DNA from: Rugalucina vietnamica
Lineage: Eukaryota; Mollusca; Bivalvia; Lucinida; Lucinidae
Direction: 5' to 3'
DNA length: 64,000 nucleotides
NCBI GenBank assembly: GCA_964017185.1
Contig: OZ024879.1
Coordinates: 28,120,956-28,184,955, forward strand
Position numbers and translations under genes: made by a program
Notes under the pieces: model-generated
Databases searched by the model: none
Seen by the model: the letters and a program-made list of their open reading frames with translations, nothing else
Told to the model about the DNA's origin: nothing
Shown: positions 22,517-33,151 of the stretch, one piece after another
How positions within the stretch are numbered: position 1 is the stretch's first letter
Layout: each line of letters begins with the position of its first letter

Positions 22517-23686
22517 TATACTGAGAGGAACTAGAAACTTAAGTTTTCCGCTTTACGCATTTCTTTCTTAATTATAGATATATTTTAAATATAACTAGTT
22601 ACTATCTTTTGATTGTGGCAGTGTGTAACGTCTGCTACACATTTTGCATTCTGAAAATTGTATTCCGTCAAATGGAATTGAGTTACGTCATTTTGACGTT
22701 TTCATTCTAAAACGCATGTAAGGCCATGCCTTGAGTCATTTTCGATGATGTTAATTAACGAGCATAAACGTCTGCGATCGCAATTGTTAGAATTTGATCA
22801 GTTTATTGTTGATTTCAAAGTTTAAGCTGTAAAACGTCAAGTTTAATTTTTAACGTCAATCATGAAAGTGCATTTTCGACGTTTTGTTAGGCCGGAAAAC
22901 AATATTAATGATGGATATTTAAGCTGGTGTCTATGGGAATTCAGACGAGCGATTTTTCTTCTCGTCATTGAAATCTTTAATCCGCTGTCGATGCTTGCAC
23001 TGTTTACGTTTTATTTGTAAGCATCACGTCTTCGTCAAGAGATTATGTCAAATGTTTGGTGTACATGCATTGTAATCACAGCAACAGGTGATATACGCAT
23101 TAAGTATCAATGATTAATTGGATTCTGTACTTGCATAAAAATGCGTCAGTCACCTTTATTTCAGACGTCAAAGTGACGTAACGGCAATTAAAACGGACGA
23201 TTGCATTTATGCATAAACTGCTAACAGTGAAGAAATCGATACCGTGTCACCATTTTTCATAAAACAACATTTAAAAATGGAAGAAAATTCAGTCGAAACA
23301 AAATAATGGCTACGTTATCGACGTTTACTTGGGAACCACGGGGGAATCCAAAGTGTGATTTTCGATACATGAAACTTGTCCGGGGACTACATCCTTAAAG
23401 TTCCATTTGTTGGAGACATAAATCATACAGTTTTATGGTTCTTAACAGCAGCATACATTTTCACCTTCGATATGACAAATGAACTTGAACACTCTGGTTG
23501 TGACCATCGAAACAAAAACTGATCCTACTCTGTCCCCTAGGCTAATTTCTGCTTTCTTGACCAACCAATATTGTAACAGAAACGCTACTGTATGCAAATG
23601 TTAGAAAAAGAATCAAAACTTTTGTTTTGGTTTAAAGCAGGAACTCTCTAAAGACAAAAATTAAGTTTCTAGTTCCTCTCAGTATA
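22517..23686. mobile_element. 1.17-kb non-autonomous DNA transposon
   Basis: Bounded by a perfect 26-bp inverted repeat: TATACTGAGAGGAACTAGAA plus ACTTAA at 22,517-22,542 and its exact reverse complement at 23,661-23,686. Each end includes TATA, which may be a target duplication of TA or TATA. The interior has no long open frame and repeats TGACGT-type motifs (22,685, 22,835, 23,165). The family is not recognised; TA-type insertion would fit Tc1/mariner-like or PIF-like elements. Confidence 0.85.
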
Positions 23687-23904
23687 TAAATGCTGAAGTA
23701 CCGCCATTTGTCTAAACGAAAACGCAGGCTTTTTGGATACCAAGATTTTTTTTTCATTTCCTTTTACCGAAAAAGCTTATGGCATCATAAACTCATCTTG
23801 TTGTGTGCATCTATCATGTTTTATATCCCAAGCTGCAATGTTTTTTTTGAAATGTCATTGTTTTCACTTTATTCCCATGTAAAAGCCTAAGTTACCAAAT
23901 TTGA

Positions 23905-24180
23905 CATTTCTGTAAAATAGGTTAAGGTCATGTCAAGACTATGATTTATATAAAGTATGATGGGCCCATGTCCCCGAAGCTAAATATCAAGTTTCATGGA
24001 AGTCTGCCCACTGGTTCTGGGGAAGAAGATTCTTGAGCATTTTCAGCATTTCTGAGCATGGCGGCCATCTTGGTCACGTGACCTCAATAATTTATATACT
24101 TTTTATATCCCCCTCCCAAAGATGCTCCATATGAAGTATAGCATCAATTTGCCCAGAAACTATGATGGCCATCACAAAAA
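23905..24180 (-). repeat. Fragment of the GACCTTGACC repeat
   Basis: Minus-strand match to one internal unit of the Helitron-like repeats: GGTCACGTGACC, ATGGCGGCCATCTTGG, CTGGTTCTGGGGAAGAAGAT and GATGGGCCCATGTCC in order. Both termini are lost. Confidence 0.7.
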
Positions 24181-25566
24181 GGGAATGATGTTTGGTAATA
24201 AAATGGGTATCACACTGACATGCCAATGGTACATATGTCCCTAGATTTCCATTGTCATAGATTCAACATTTCTGATGTGCCATGTAGCAATACTATAAAG
24301 TCTACCTATACATCATCCATAGTGCAGATAATATGTTCATTTTGGTCCTTTGAAATCAGCAAGGATATTGTTATTAAGTTAAAATTCATTTTGTATTTGG
24401 AGCCAAAGTGAAATACTATTATCTATGAAACTTTTAACAGGATAGTGGATGCAAAGACTAGTATTGACCAAGGGAGACAAATATTTTAAACTTTGCCAAA
24501 TTAAGAGGGTCAATAAGGAGGCTTGAGCAGGCAAAACAGCGGCATGGCCCATCCCCTTTCTCACCAATATCTTTGCTGCTCTTAAAGAATCTCAGTTTTA
24601 ATTTATTTTTATTTACAGTTCATCCATAAAATGTTCGTGTAAATTTGGCCTGAAACAAAGATTGTGGGTACTCCTTTTATAGGCACAATTCTACATTTTG
24701 TCATCAAAGATTACCATTTGTGTCACAACCTGTTCCAAGCAAGTCCATGAGTTAAATAACACGCTTCTAAACTACATATATGTGTTAATTTACAGTAACG
24801 TATGTAACAGCACATTGCTGTTAAACGTGTCTTGTTGTTTGCATATCATTCAACATATATTTGTGCGATACTGCCACACAAATGATATTACTTGGTAAGG
24901 ATAACTTGGTGAGGTCAACTTGGTGAGCTCAGATGCAAAGACAAAATCAAGGCTATATTATAACACATGTTTGTGAGCCCAAAAATCAGAATAAATATTA
25001 TAGCAGAAGTCATTGTGCTTTTAAAATGCTTAAAATGCAGACCTCTGCAATTGAAACTAACTAAAACACATGCTCCTGCTTAAAAAGGAATGAAAACACG
25101 TATATAGGTATAAAACCGTACATTGTAACGTATGTGACATGCTGTTACATATGTTACATATTTTAGATTAAAGCAAATAGTTCCAAAGGCTTATTAGTGA
25201 TGTTATGAGAACATTTAAGGTCAAAGGCAAACATGGAATTGGTTTTGAGAGTACTTGACCATTGACACCAAAAGGTCATTTAACGAAATTTGGGTAACAA
25301 ATGTAATTTTAGTGTAAACATATTTATTCAAATTTTCAAAAAACAAATACAAGAACAAATACAAATTCATAATGAAAGGATCTGAACGGAAGCATATTGC
25401 TTATAATGTTCATTTCCTAAAAAATGTAATTTTGATGTTACACAGTAACGTGACACTTCTCAGAAGGCTAACATGTCTCATTTTGTGACTTAGATATTGC
25501 TCTATAATTAAAATCATAATGGCCAAAATTCCCCCTGGGGGGAGGGGGTTGTAAAGCCATCCCAAG
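24181..25566. other. No gene seen
   Basis: AT-rich, with a scrap of foldback family 2 (AGATTGTGGGTACTCC near 24,660). No exon was recognised. Confidence 0.5.
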
Positions 25567-25700
25567 GACCATGAGATGCATAACAAAACATCCAGCTTTC
25601 GATTGGAACTGCCTCAACGAAGATGCCATAGATACTTCCTTCTACGCCTTTTTGGCAAACTATGGACACATTGGGGATGATGAACCAGTCCATGAGAAAG
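25567..25700 (+). CDS. P2X7-like cytosolic domain exon (partial gene)
   Basis: A 134-nt open segment between an acceptor-like CCCAAG and a donor G/GTTGGT. It reads RCITKHPAFDWNCLNEDAID then TSFYAFLANYGHIGDDEPVH and EK, entering and leaving in phase 1. The C..HP.F...CLN....T..Y.F pattern resembles the Zn-binding C-terminal region of P2X7 receptors, which in invertebrates occurs as a stand-alone multicopy gene family. The next exon of that family normally begins with a YRY..YRQ block; none was found nearby, since a truncated LINE begins 145 bp downstream. It may be an orphan exon. Family call from memory. Confidence 0.4.
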
Positions 25701-25844
25701 GTTGGTATTTGTTATATACAACAAAACATTTTATTTTCATATAAATAATTTATAGCTGTCAACTGTAACAGTCACAGTGATATGTTAATTTCTATCGTAA
25801 CACTTTAAAAAGGACAAACAGGTGAATATATTACATGTACATAA

Positions 25845-26463
25845 TTATTTGTTTGTTTGTTTGTTTGTTGTTTAACGACGCATCAACCCTGATGGGTCAT
25901 TAGCGTCTAACAAGGTAAAACGATAAAAATATATTTAAATCATATTAAAATGTAACACTTAGTAAGATATAAATGTCGTTGTAAAGAAACGATATATGAA
26001 ATAATAACATTGATGGTTAAAAATTTATAATTTATAAAACAGATTTGTCTAAGAAATGATAAAATGTTTCCAACGGGTACATCTTTAAACAATTCTCTCA
26101 AGTTATTAGCTTGAAAACAGGAAACTCGCTCCGCAGCAAAGTCAGTGCATTCCAAAAGAAAGTGTTTAACTGTAAATGGTGTATCACAGCCAATGCATTT
26201 GGGTTGATCTTCTCGCTTTAATAAGTGGGAATGTGTTATTCTTGTATGGCCGATTCGGAGACGAGCAAGAACGATTTCTTCTCTCCCGAAAGTTTATGAA
26301 TTACTTTTGGTCGTTTAACGATCGGTTCGATCAAAGTTCGCTCCGTTCCAGATTGTTTGCCATTTATCAGAGATGTACTGGTTAATAAAAGGTTTAAAAT
26401 TGACATAAGTAATTTTGAAAACAGTTTGTTCTAGATTTAACGATTCTTTAGCGTTCTTATCAA
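25845..26463 (-). mobile_element. 5'-truncated I/Nimb-like LINE
   Basis: The minus strand encodes a decayed version of the C-terminus of the full LINE at 36,897-40,610 (here SCFQANNLRELFKDVPVGNI) and then the same 3' UTR end, GACGCTAATGACCCATCAGG, but with a tail of AAAC units rather than ATCA units. Homology to the full copy stops near 26,463. Many substitutions and stops indicate an old copy. Confidence 0.85.
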
Positions 26464-26705
26464 CTTTAAGAATTTGTAATTTTGTAATACTAGGTTATTT
26501 AGATGCAAGTAATTATGCATTTCTAACATGTCTTATTGATTTATGTTACCTCGATTTGTTTCTCACGGATGTACCGACTGGTTTGAGTATGGCCCGATTA
26601 AATACTACTCATGTTTAGCTGCAAACTTATCTCAGACTGTCAATGTATAATGATTTCATACTTATTCTATATATATGGCCCATTTACAAAGAACAAATGT
26701 ACATG

Positions 26706-27016
26706 TTAGACACATCGAACTTCCCTGTGTCTCTTCAAGCACTGAGCTGGCTGTTGTTGTCTGGATCCCATGCTCAGACTGAGGGGTAGTGAAATGGCTA
26801 TTGGAACTCCCTGTGTCTCTTGAAACGCTGAGCTGGATGTAGTTGACTGGATCCCATGCTCAGAGTGATGGATAGTGGAATTGCTATCAGAACTTCCCTG
26901 TGTCTCTTGAAGCACTGAGCTGGCTGTTGTTGTCTGGATCTCATGCTCAGAGTCAGACCGAGGAGTAGTAGAACTGGTAGTTGAACTTCCCTGTGTTGTG
27001 TCACCTGTAGTTATAT
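26706..27016 (-). CDS. Mucin-like Ser/Thr-rich repeat exon
   Basis: The minus strand has an acceptor (TTTCTTGTTATAG before 27,016) and then an open frame ITTGDTTQGSSTTSSTTPRS. Three degenerate units of about 90 bp follow, each encoding a version of TTTASSVLQETQGSS and SEHGIQ. In the third unit a 1-nt shift changes the frame; read in the other frame the repeat consensus continues to about 26,708. Ser/Thr/Gln-rich repeats suggest an O-glycosylated secreted or surface protein. The entry phase is compatible with the donor of the repeat exon at 28,083. Gene start and end not found. Confidence 0.45.
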
Positions 27017-27317
27017 CTATAACAAGAAAATAATAAATATAAAATAAAAACCATGTCAAAATACCCTATCTGGTCGTCTCCTTGAAATTGGTAGGTTCCA
27101 TTGGGCTCCGAGTGGATATGGTTTTGCTGCTAGCTGTAGTCATGACTATAAGATGAAAAAAAAGGAGAACTTGGCTTGTGCTTGTTTTCTTTTCTTTTCT
27201 TTCTTTTTTTTGTTTGTTTGCTTGTTGATACTTAGTATTACAGTTAACAGTTAAGGTCTTGCACAGACTGTCAGTTACCTACATACATATGATCAAGGCA
27301 TACTTAAGACCTTCTAA

Positions 27318-27780
27318 CAGGGTTCGAAAAACCCGGGTGTTAAGCCATAAAGCCCATCCCAGTGGGTATACATGGGTTGACCCGTATACCCAGTGGGCAC
27401 TGGGTGACTAAACTTTCGCATTTATAATATTTGGAAGACACTAATACCCTACAGAAAAATGCTATTGATGTGGGCTACAGCGAGTATTTCTATAGGTGTT
27501 TTAATTGGTATTTCTGCAAATAGTTTGTCTGGTGTTCCTTAGTGGTAAGAAACTAGTAACTAGTTCTCATGTATGTATTTTATAAGATCCGTGTATATAG
27601 TGTATATTTTTTTTTACACAGTCAATATGTCTTACTTGCCCTAACCACAACTTTACACAATTCTGAGTGTGAACTATTTTACTACCCAGCAGTACCCACT
27701 TTTTAAAAATTAAGGATTAAAGCCCAACCTGGGTAAAACCCATGGGTAAACCCGGGGAGATATGGGTACTTCGAACCCTG
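27318..27780. mobile_element. hAT-type MITE with perfect 8-bp TSD
   Basis: Starts CAGGGTTCGAA and ends TTCGAACCCTG. It is flanked on both sides by CCTTCTAA (27,310-27,317 and 27,781-27,788), an exact 8-bp target-site duplication as made by hAT transposases. The ends also repeat CCCGGG and CCCAGTGGG-type motifs. No transposase is encoded. It sits in the inferred intron of the mucin-like gene. Confidence 0.9.
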
Positions 27781-27788
27781 CCTTCTAA

Positions 27789-28045
27789 GCAGTTGATGAG
27801 TATCTTTTGTACATTCTTTCATCAGTAACTAACATAATGTAGTCAAACATGCACATTTATATGTAATTATAAGCTTAAGGTGATAAGCTATATGATAATG
27901 CGCACAACAGTACTTTTAAGCAGTTAATGAGTATCTAGTGTACATTCTTTCATCAGTAACTGACATAATTTAGTCAAACATGCACATTTATATGTAATTA
28001 TAAGCTTAAGGTGATAAGCTAATGATAATGCGCACAACAGTACTT
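27789..28045. repeat. Tandem duplication, about 129-bp unit, two copies
   Basis: TAAGCAGTT.ATGAGTATCT, GTACATTCTTTCATCAGTAA and ATAAGCTTAAGGTGATAAGC occur in both halves (27,786-27,914 and 27,915-28,045) with few differences. It lies in the inferred intron. Confidence 0.85.
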
Positions 28046-28082
28046 GATATAATCAGAAATATAAATATTGCAAATGTTTTAC

Positions 28083-28682
28083 CTATTGCTTTCGGATTTG
28101 TACCATCAGCCACTGTACTAGAGCTAGTGCTCGGTGTGATAACACCTCCTCTGGTCTCATTTGTAGATACAATTCCGTTGGTCAAGGTTGTAGATACAAT
28201 TCCGTTGGTCAAGGTTGTAGATACAATTCCGTTGGTCAAGGTTGTAGATACAATTCCGTTGGTCAAGGTTGTAGATACAATTCCATTGGTCAAGGTTGTA
28301 GATACAATTCCGTTGGTCAAGGTTGTAGATACATTTCCGTTGGTCAAGGTTGTAGATACAATTCCGTTGGTCAAGGTCGTAGATACAATTCCGTTGGTCA
28401 AGGTTGTAGATACAATTCCGTTGGTCAAGGTTGTAGATACAATTCCGTTGGTCAAGGTTGTAGATACAATTCCGTTGGTCATGGTTGTAGATACAATTCC
28501 GTTGGTCAAGGTTGTAGATACAATTCCGTTGGTCAAGGTTGTAGATACAATTCCGTTGGTCAAGGTTGTAGATACATTCCGTTGGTCAAGGTTGTAAATA
28601 CAATTCCGTTGGTCAAGGTTGTAGATCCGTTGGTCAAGGTTGTGCTATCAGTCCAACAGCCTGTAGTCATGTCGAGTTTGGA
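28083..28682 (-). CDS. TNGIVSTTL-repeat exon, mucin-like
   Basis: Minus-strand exon between an acceptor (TTTTGGTTTCAAG before 28,682) and a donor (AATAG then GTAAAA after 28,083). It encodes MTTGCWTDSTTLTNGSTTLT, then about 17 copies of the nine-residue unit TNGIVSTTL, then a non-repetitive ETRGGVITPSTSSSTVADGT. A 1-nt deletion in one 27-bp unit at about 28,573 breaks the frame between the first residues and the repeat. Threonine-rich short repeats are typical of secreted mucins or shell-matrix proteins; the assignment is inference. The exit phase fits the exon at 26,706-27,016. Confidence 0.5.
28150..28640. repeat. 27-bp coding minisatellite
   Basis: About 17 head-to-tail units of GTTGTAGATACAATTCCGTT plus GGTCAAG, nearly identical, open on both strands (VVDTIPLVK on plus, TNGIVSTTL on minus). 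Unit number is likely variable between individuals. Contiguous units without spacers exclude a CRISPR array. Confidence 0.95.
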
Positions 28683-29154
28683 CTTGAAACCAAAATAAAT
28701 AAATAAATAAATAAATAAACAACAGTGCCACTTTATGGAAACCTATTACAATACAAAATGTTTAAAGTGATAGCCCTGTTACATCACATTAAAGTGAAAT
28801 GATTTTTTAGCATATTCCATGTATATCGACAAAGAAGAATAACTTTCAGCTATATCATTATGCACTTATCACTTGTAACTAGTCCCAATATCAGCTATGT
28901 TTTCATTTCACCGCGTTCTTTGTTTATATTATGAGAACTCCTTAGCAGTCTTGAAAAAGAAAAGATAGTTTTGGTGAATGTACAGACAATGGATAATGTG
29001 TATTGACTTTCTTACTCAAACAACGCACCAAAGAATGACCAAATTTGAACAGAAAAAGGAGTCTCAATATGCGGATTCGCTCTCTTAAAAGAGAGCTTTC
29101 ATAGACCCACCAAAGAATTTCGAAGATGGTCGTTCAGAATAGGGTGTATAAAGA
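28683..29154. other. No gene seen; AAAT microsatellite
   Basis: A run of about seven AAAT units lies at 28,695-28,720, in the putative intron upstream of the repeat exon. Otherwise featureless. Confidence 0.6.
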
Positions 29155-29769
29155 TTGCAGCCACTAAAGCGTCAAAATAATGCTCTACGAAAGCGTAACA
29201 GGGATCTTATTGATGCGCTCGAGCAGGGTAGTAGAGATCAGGGCCAGCATCTGCAGATGGAACTGCAGGAGGAACAGCAGCAGTTCCAGGAGGGACATCT
29301 CCCTCAGGTAGCCTCAACTATATTTTCAACAAAAGATTTAAGTTCCTGATTCTTAAAGTCATATGCATTACCAATCTAAAGAGTCTAACTTAGAGATAGG
29401 AGACTCAGTACTGGTTAACAAGAAAAGGAAAACAAGTTAAGTACACCATTCTGTCCGTCTCCATACAAAGTAGTTGGTAAGTCTACTAGGTCGGGAAATC
29501 AACCTAATATTGAGTCTGGGGAAGGGGTCAAGTATGACAGCAATGTGACTCATGTGAAGAGGTTCAGTAAGCCAAACATAGAGCGAAATGCGATAGAGTT
29601 CGCAACGAGCAACAAGGAAAATTTAGATCCTGGTGCTACCTTGGCTGAATCGACACCTTATGTTGAGTCAAATGAGACATTCAGTGACAGTCCGAGTATC
29701 GGTCAGAGTATTTCGATTCAAAGTTCACCTAGACCAGTTAACTATCATATTCAAGGACTATGTCTTTAA
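29155..29769 (+). pseudogene. Gypsy-type pol C-terminal relic
   Basis: A Gln-rich segment (29,155-29,346, EQGSRDQGQHLQMELQEEQQ) is followed, after a stop, by LEIGDSVLVNKKRK at about 29,388. After a 1-nt shift it continues NKLSTPFCPSPYKVVGKSTR (from about 29,432) to VTHVKRFSKPN and a Ser-rich tail ending at 29,769. The GD.VLV...K..K.STP..P.PY.V sequence with a closing R..S/VKRF is the small beta domain after the integrase of Gypsy-type LTR elements. The upstream catalytic parts are absent and no LTR was identified downstream. The source element is not the one at 34 kb as far as I can see. Confidence 0.65.
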
Positions 29770-30942
29770 TAAGTAAACACGTTTTCAAGGCTTTCAGTAA
29801 CTAAAAAGTTTTTGATCTTATTCAAATAAGAAACTCAGATGTTCTATGTTTTAGAAGTTTTATTTAGCATGTTTGTAATTTTGACAAATATATTGTACTA
29901 AGCAAGCTTCATTTTTAAGAAAAAGAAGAGATCTAGTGTTTACATATCTTAAAAAATAATATCTGGCAACCTCCAATGAGGGTTCTGTTTTTGTAGAAGG
30001 AGAGCATTTTTCTCAATTTTTACAAGTTCACTTTAAACTTCGTAACTATCTTTTTTAAAAGTATTTCTTGTTTTATATACATGTATGGTTGGTAATTCAT
30101 TATAAAATAATTCCTTAAACATCAAAAGTCACATTTTGTTGTATTTTATATTTATTATTATATATTTTCTTGAATAATTTCATGTTTATCTAAAGTTAAT
30201 GATGTTTTCTTATATTTTCAAAGAATTAAATAGTAAGGTTCCAAAACGCTTTTCCTGAAATTAACTTTGAATAGTCTTTCAGTGCATTTTTTGCACTTAT
30301 ATTTTGTTACATTTTATTGCATATTTAGACTGACCATATTTGGCAATCTTTAGGTTGTCTCCTCTGGTCAAGTCAAAGGGTATGATTAAGGTGAGTGAAC
30401 TCTTCAGTCTGAACTCTTTATAGTTCAGAATTACTTTTCTTAGTTTTTATTAACTGGTGTCAAGATTCACATAATCTTGAATGTTTTCAATTCTGCTTAT
30501 TTTTCATAAATTTTGAGTCTTAAGGTTTAACAGCTGGTTCTCTCCTCTTCATCACTACTAGGAAACTTATGTATTTTTTTATACACAACGCGAATCTTCA
30601 TTGGAATTTTTGAAATATCTTATGAATTAATTATTTTGAATATACATAGTTGAAACTCATTGTTCTTTGTCAATTTAATAATTCTCTGAAAGACATCTCG
30701 ATCTTCTAGTTTTTGATATACGATCACGGAGGGTTGGCTGCTAGCTGCCCATACCCTCAGACGTGCCCAACCGAGCCCAGTCTGCTTCATTTTTATACTG
30801 TAATATCCGACATTGTCCGATGGTAAATCTTACTCTTTATACACTGTGAAAATTATAATAATACCCATAGCGCATGCTTATGTATTCTTGGCTTCCGAGA
30901 TTAAAGATGTAAACAAAAAGTTGCTTTCTTTTCAACCCTTTA
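29770..30942. other. No gene seen
   Basis: AT-rich non-coding stretch; T-runs and short repeats only. Confidence 0.55.
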
Positions 30943-31881
30943 AAGGATCTCGGAAGAAAATATAGGTTTTCCCCCCAAAGTTTGAGTGTTTCTGGCAGCT
31001 TCTGTGTTAGTCTTATAGAAAAAATGTTGCATTCTCCGTAAAATAAAAGGTTTGTTTAATGCAACAACATGGCGGAAACCTTTTGATGTTACATACCTGC
31101 AGCATAAATCCGTGCCAAAGGGGGAGGGGGTCAGATTTTTTCGAAAAAATATTTTGTCAGCAAACAACTTGTTTGCCATAGAATATCAAGAAAAATACTA
31201 CAATATGCTTATTGCAACCTAAAATAGTGGGTAGAAACTATTTATGGACTAATAACTGGTACATCATCTTTATCTGATTTATAATTCTAAATAACAGTGC
31301 CCATCACTTTTGCAAAACCTGTACCTTAAATATACTATGCAAAAATATTAAGCAACTTTTACTTTGAACAGTGACTTCATATGGTTTGTAGACATTATAG
31401 AAGTTCTTCTGACAGATCCTTGCATGTATCGAATTAAGGTAAAACCAATAATTGTGTGTTGCTAATGTAACGTTAGGTTTTAAGTCCACGGACGCACATC
31501 TCAAATACAGCATAAACCGTCAAAAATTGAGAAACATATTTTGCACAGTATATTTATATGCATTGTAAGGTGTACACTTAATGTGTTTACCTATTAAAAT
31601 AGGACAGATAGTCTGTTCATTCAGGTAGAACATACATATACAGTATATTTCCATAGCCTTGGTACATTACAAATAATAGAGCGGAGCCCGTTTATCGGTT
31701 TTTGGGCTTTACGACAGCCTTCCCCCCCTTGCCTAAACATGACATTTAGATATAATATGTCCTTTACAAAAACACATTTGTGTTCAAATTATTTTGATTG
31801 GGCAAGGGGAACGTGGACTTGAAACTTGAGATTTTGAAGATTTCTTGTGCAATCTCACTCAAGAAATCTTCCGAGATCCTT
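30943..31881. mobile_element. Possible 939-bp inverted-repeat element
   Basis: AAGGATCTCGGAAGA at 30,943-30,957 is exactly inverted at 31,867-31,881. Next to the right end lies a hairpin (AAGATTTCTTG and CAAGAAATCTT). The interior is non-coding. No target duplication is evident, so this is a candidate only. Confidence 0.45.
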
Positions 31882-32709
31882 AAGATCATCGAGGTCGATA
31901 CTAGGCAGTATGACGATTAATGATTAAAATTTATTAGGAATTAACTGCAAAGTACATACATGAACAAAGCACAGTTGTTATCCTGAGAAAGAAATAATAA
32001 GAAAGAAAATTGAAGTCCAGCATATCTGTTTTTACCTTTTAACTATACTAACACCTTTGTTCGCACTGTATAAATTCTTATCACCCACTTTCCTTTGCTT
32101 TTATTTCAACTAACCCCCTTCAGCATTTGGTATACCGGAACACCATCTGAAGTCCTCTCCGGAGGTTAAGATGTACAGGAAGATAGATAAGTCTATAATA
32201 ATACAGCATCTGTATCATATGTGCGAACCTGCGAGAAAAACTGTCCCTCGCAGGCGTGTGGGAGAACAAAGCAGAAGATCTGTTATACATCAATCTTACT
32301 ACTTTGTAAAACTATATTGATATGTATCATATGATCACTTTTCAACCAAAAGCTGATATCCCGAGCACCAATTGTACAACCCTTTTGGTGGCAAACCTAC
32401 ACTAGCCAAAGACCTCAAGTACAATTTTAGCAATGTGGCTCAGATAATGTATATGCATATTATTACACCCCTACTACAGTAACACAAGCAAAGATATACA
32501 AGATATTTACTAAGTCTATACAAGTAAGTAAACAATCATCAGTAACTGGTGTAAATTGAACCAATATCATACAACAAGGTTGAGTATAAAAGCAACATGT
32601 TGGACGCTCGCTGGCTATCTGAAGCATACTAATTTAGTATATCGATTTGTAACGCTGTGTTTAAGGACAGAGGGCTATAATTATCGTTCCCATAGACTCC
32701 CTTTGTGAT
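31882..32709. other. No gene seen
   Basis: Non-coding; no match to the other families here was noticed. Confidence 0.5.
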
Positions 32710-32961
32710 TTTTTTTTTATTCAGTTTAACGTCTCTTTCAAGATTATTTCAGCTCATATGAGACAATCCAATCAGTAGGTGGGGCGAAAAAGAGAGAACC
32801 CCGAGAAAAACCACCTGACACACCCGCAAGCAGAACTTGGCTTGTCTCACGTGGCCAGAGCGGGGTTCGAACCCACACCAGTCACAGCGGTGAGATGATC
32901 GAATGGTTAAGTGCGGTAATGAAATATCAGCGCTCTTAACCACTCGGCCACGGGGGCCGCC
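32710..32961 (-). mobile_element. tRNA-derived SINE with type II tRNA-like head
   Basis: Read from 32,961 downwards: GGCCCCCGTGGCCGAGTGGT (A box), a long variable-arm-like segment with a repeated GGTTAAG, and GGTGTGGGTTCGAACCCCGC (B box). The body has CAAGCCAAGTTCTGCTTGCG and CATATGAGCTGAAATAATCT, and the tail GACGTTAAACTGAATAAAAA. Two related copies at 55,077-55,265 and 62,340-62,574 show it is a family. The head resembles tRNA-Ser/Leu but it is not a tRNA gene: the acceptor stem does not close after the B box and the unit runs on. Confidence 0.85.
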
Positions 32962-33151
32962 TAAGACTGATTCATATGCTTCACAGCTCATAACTGACCC
33001 CAGCATATTCAGCAGACGAGCCGCATACAAGTGCACCAAAAAGTATTTTAACAGTGATCGACTTGACAACAGATTTTGAAAACTCTGATTTCTCATCAGT
33101 TGTCTGCTGAGGGGAGGGGCAGGACCTTTTTCTGTGACTCTGAAATTTTCT

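Noticed and set aside
28150..28640. CRISPR-like array of short direct repeats
   Set aside because: Units are contiguous with no unique spacers, encode a nine-residue repeat, and the DNA is eukaryotic.
32880..32961. Functional tRNA-Ser/Leu gene on the minus strand
   Set aside because: A and B boxes are present but stems do not close, and three related copies continue into the same SINE body.
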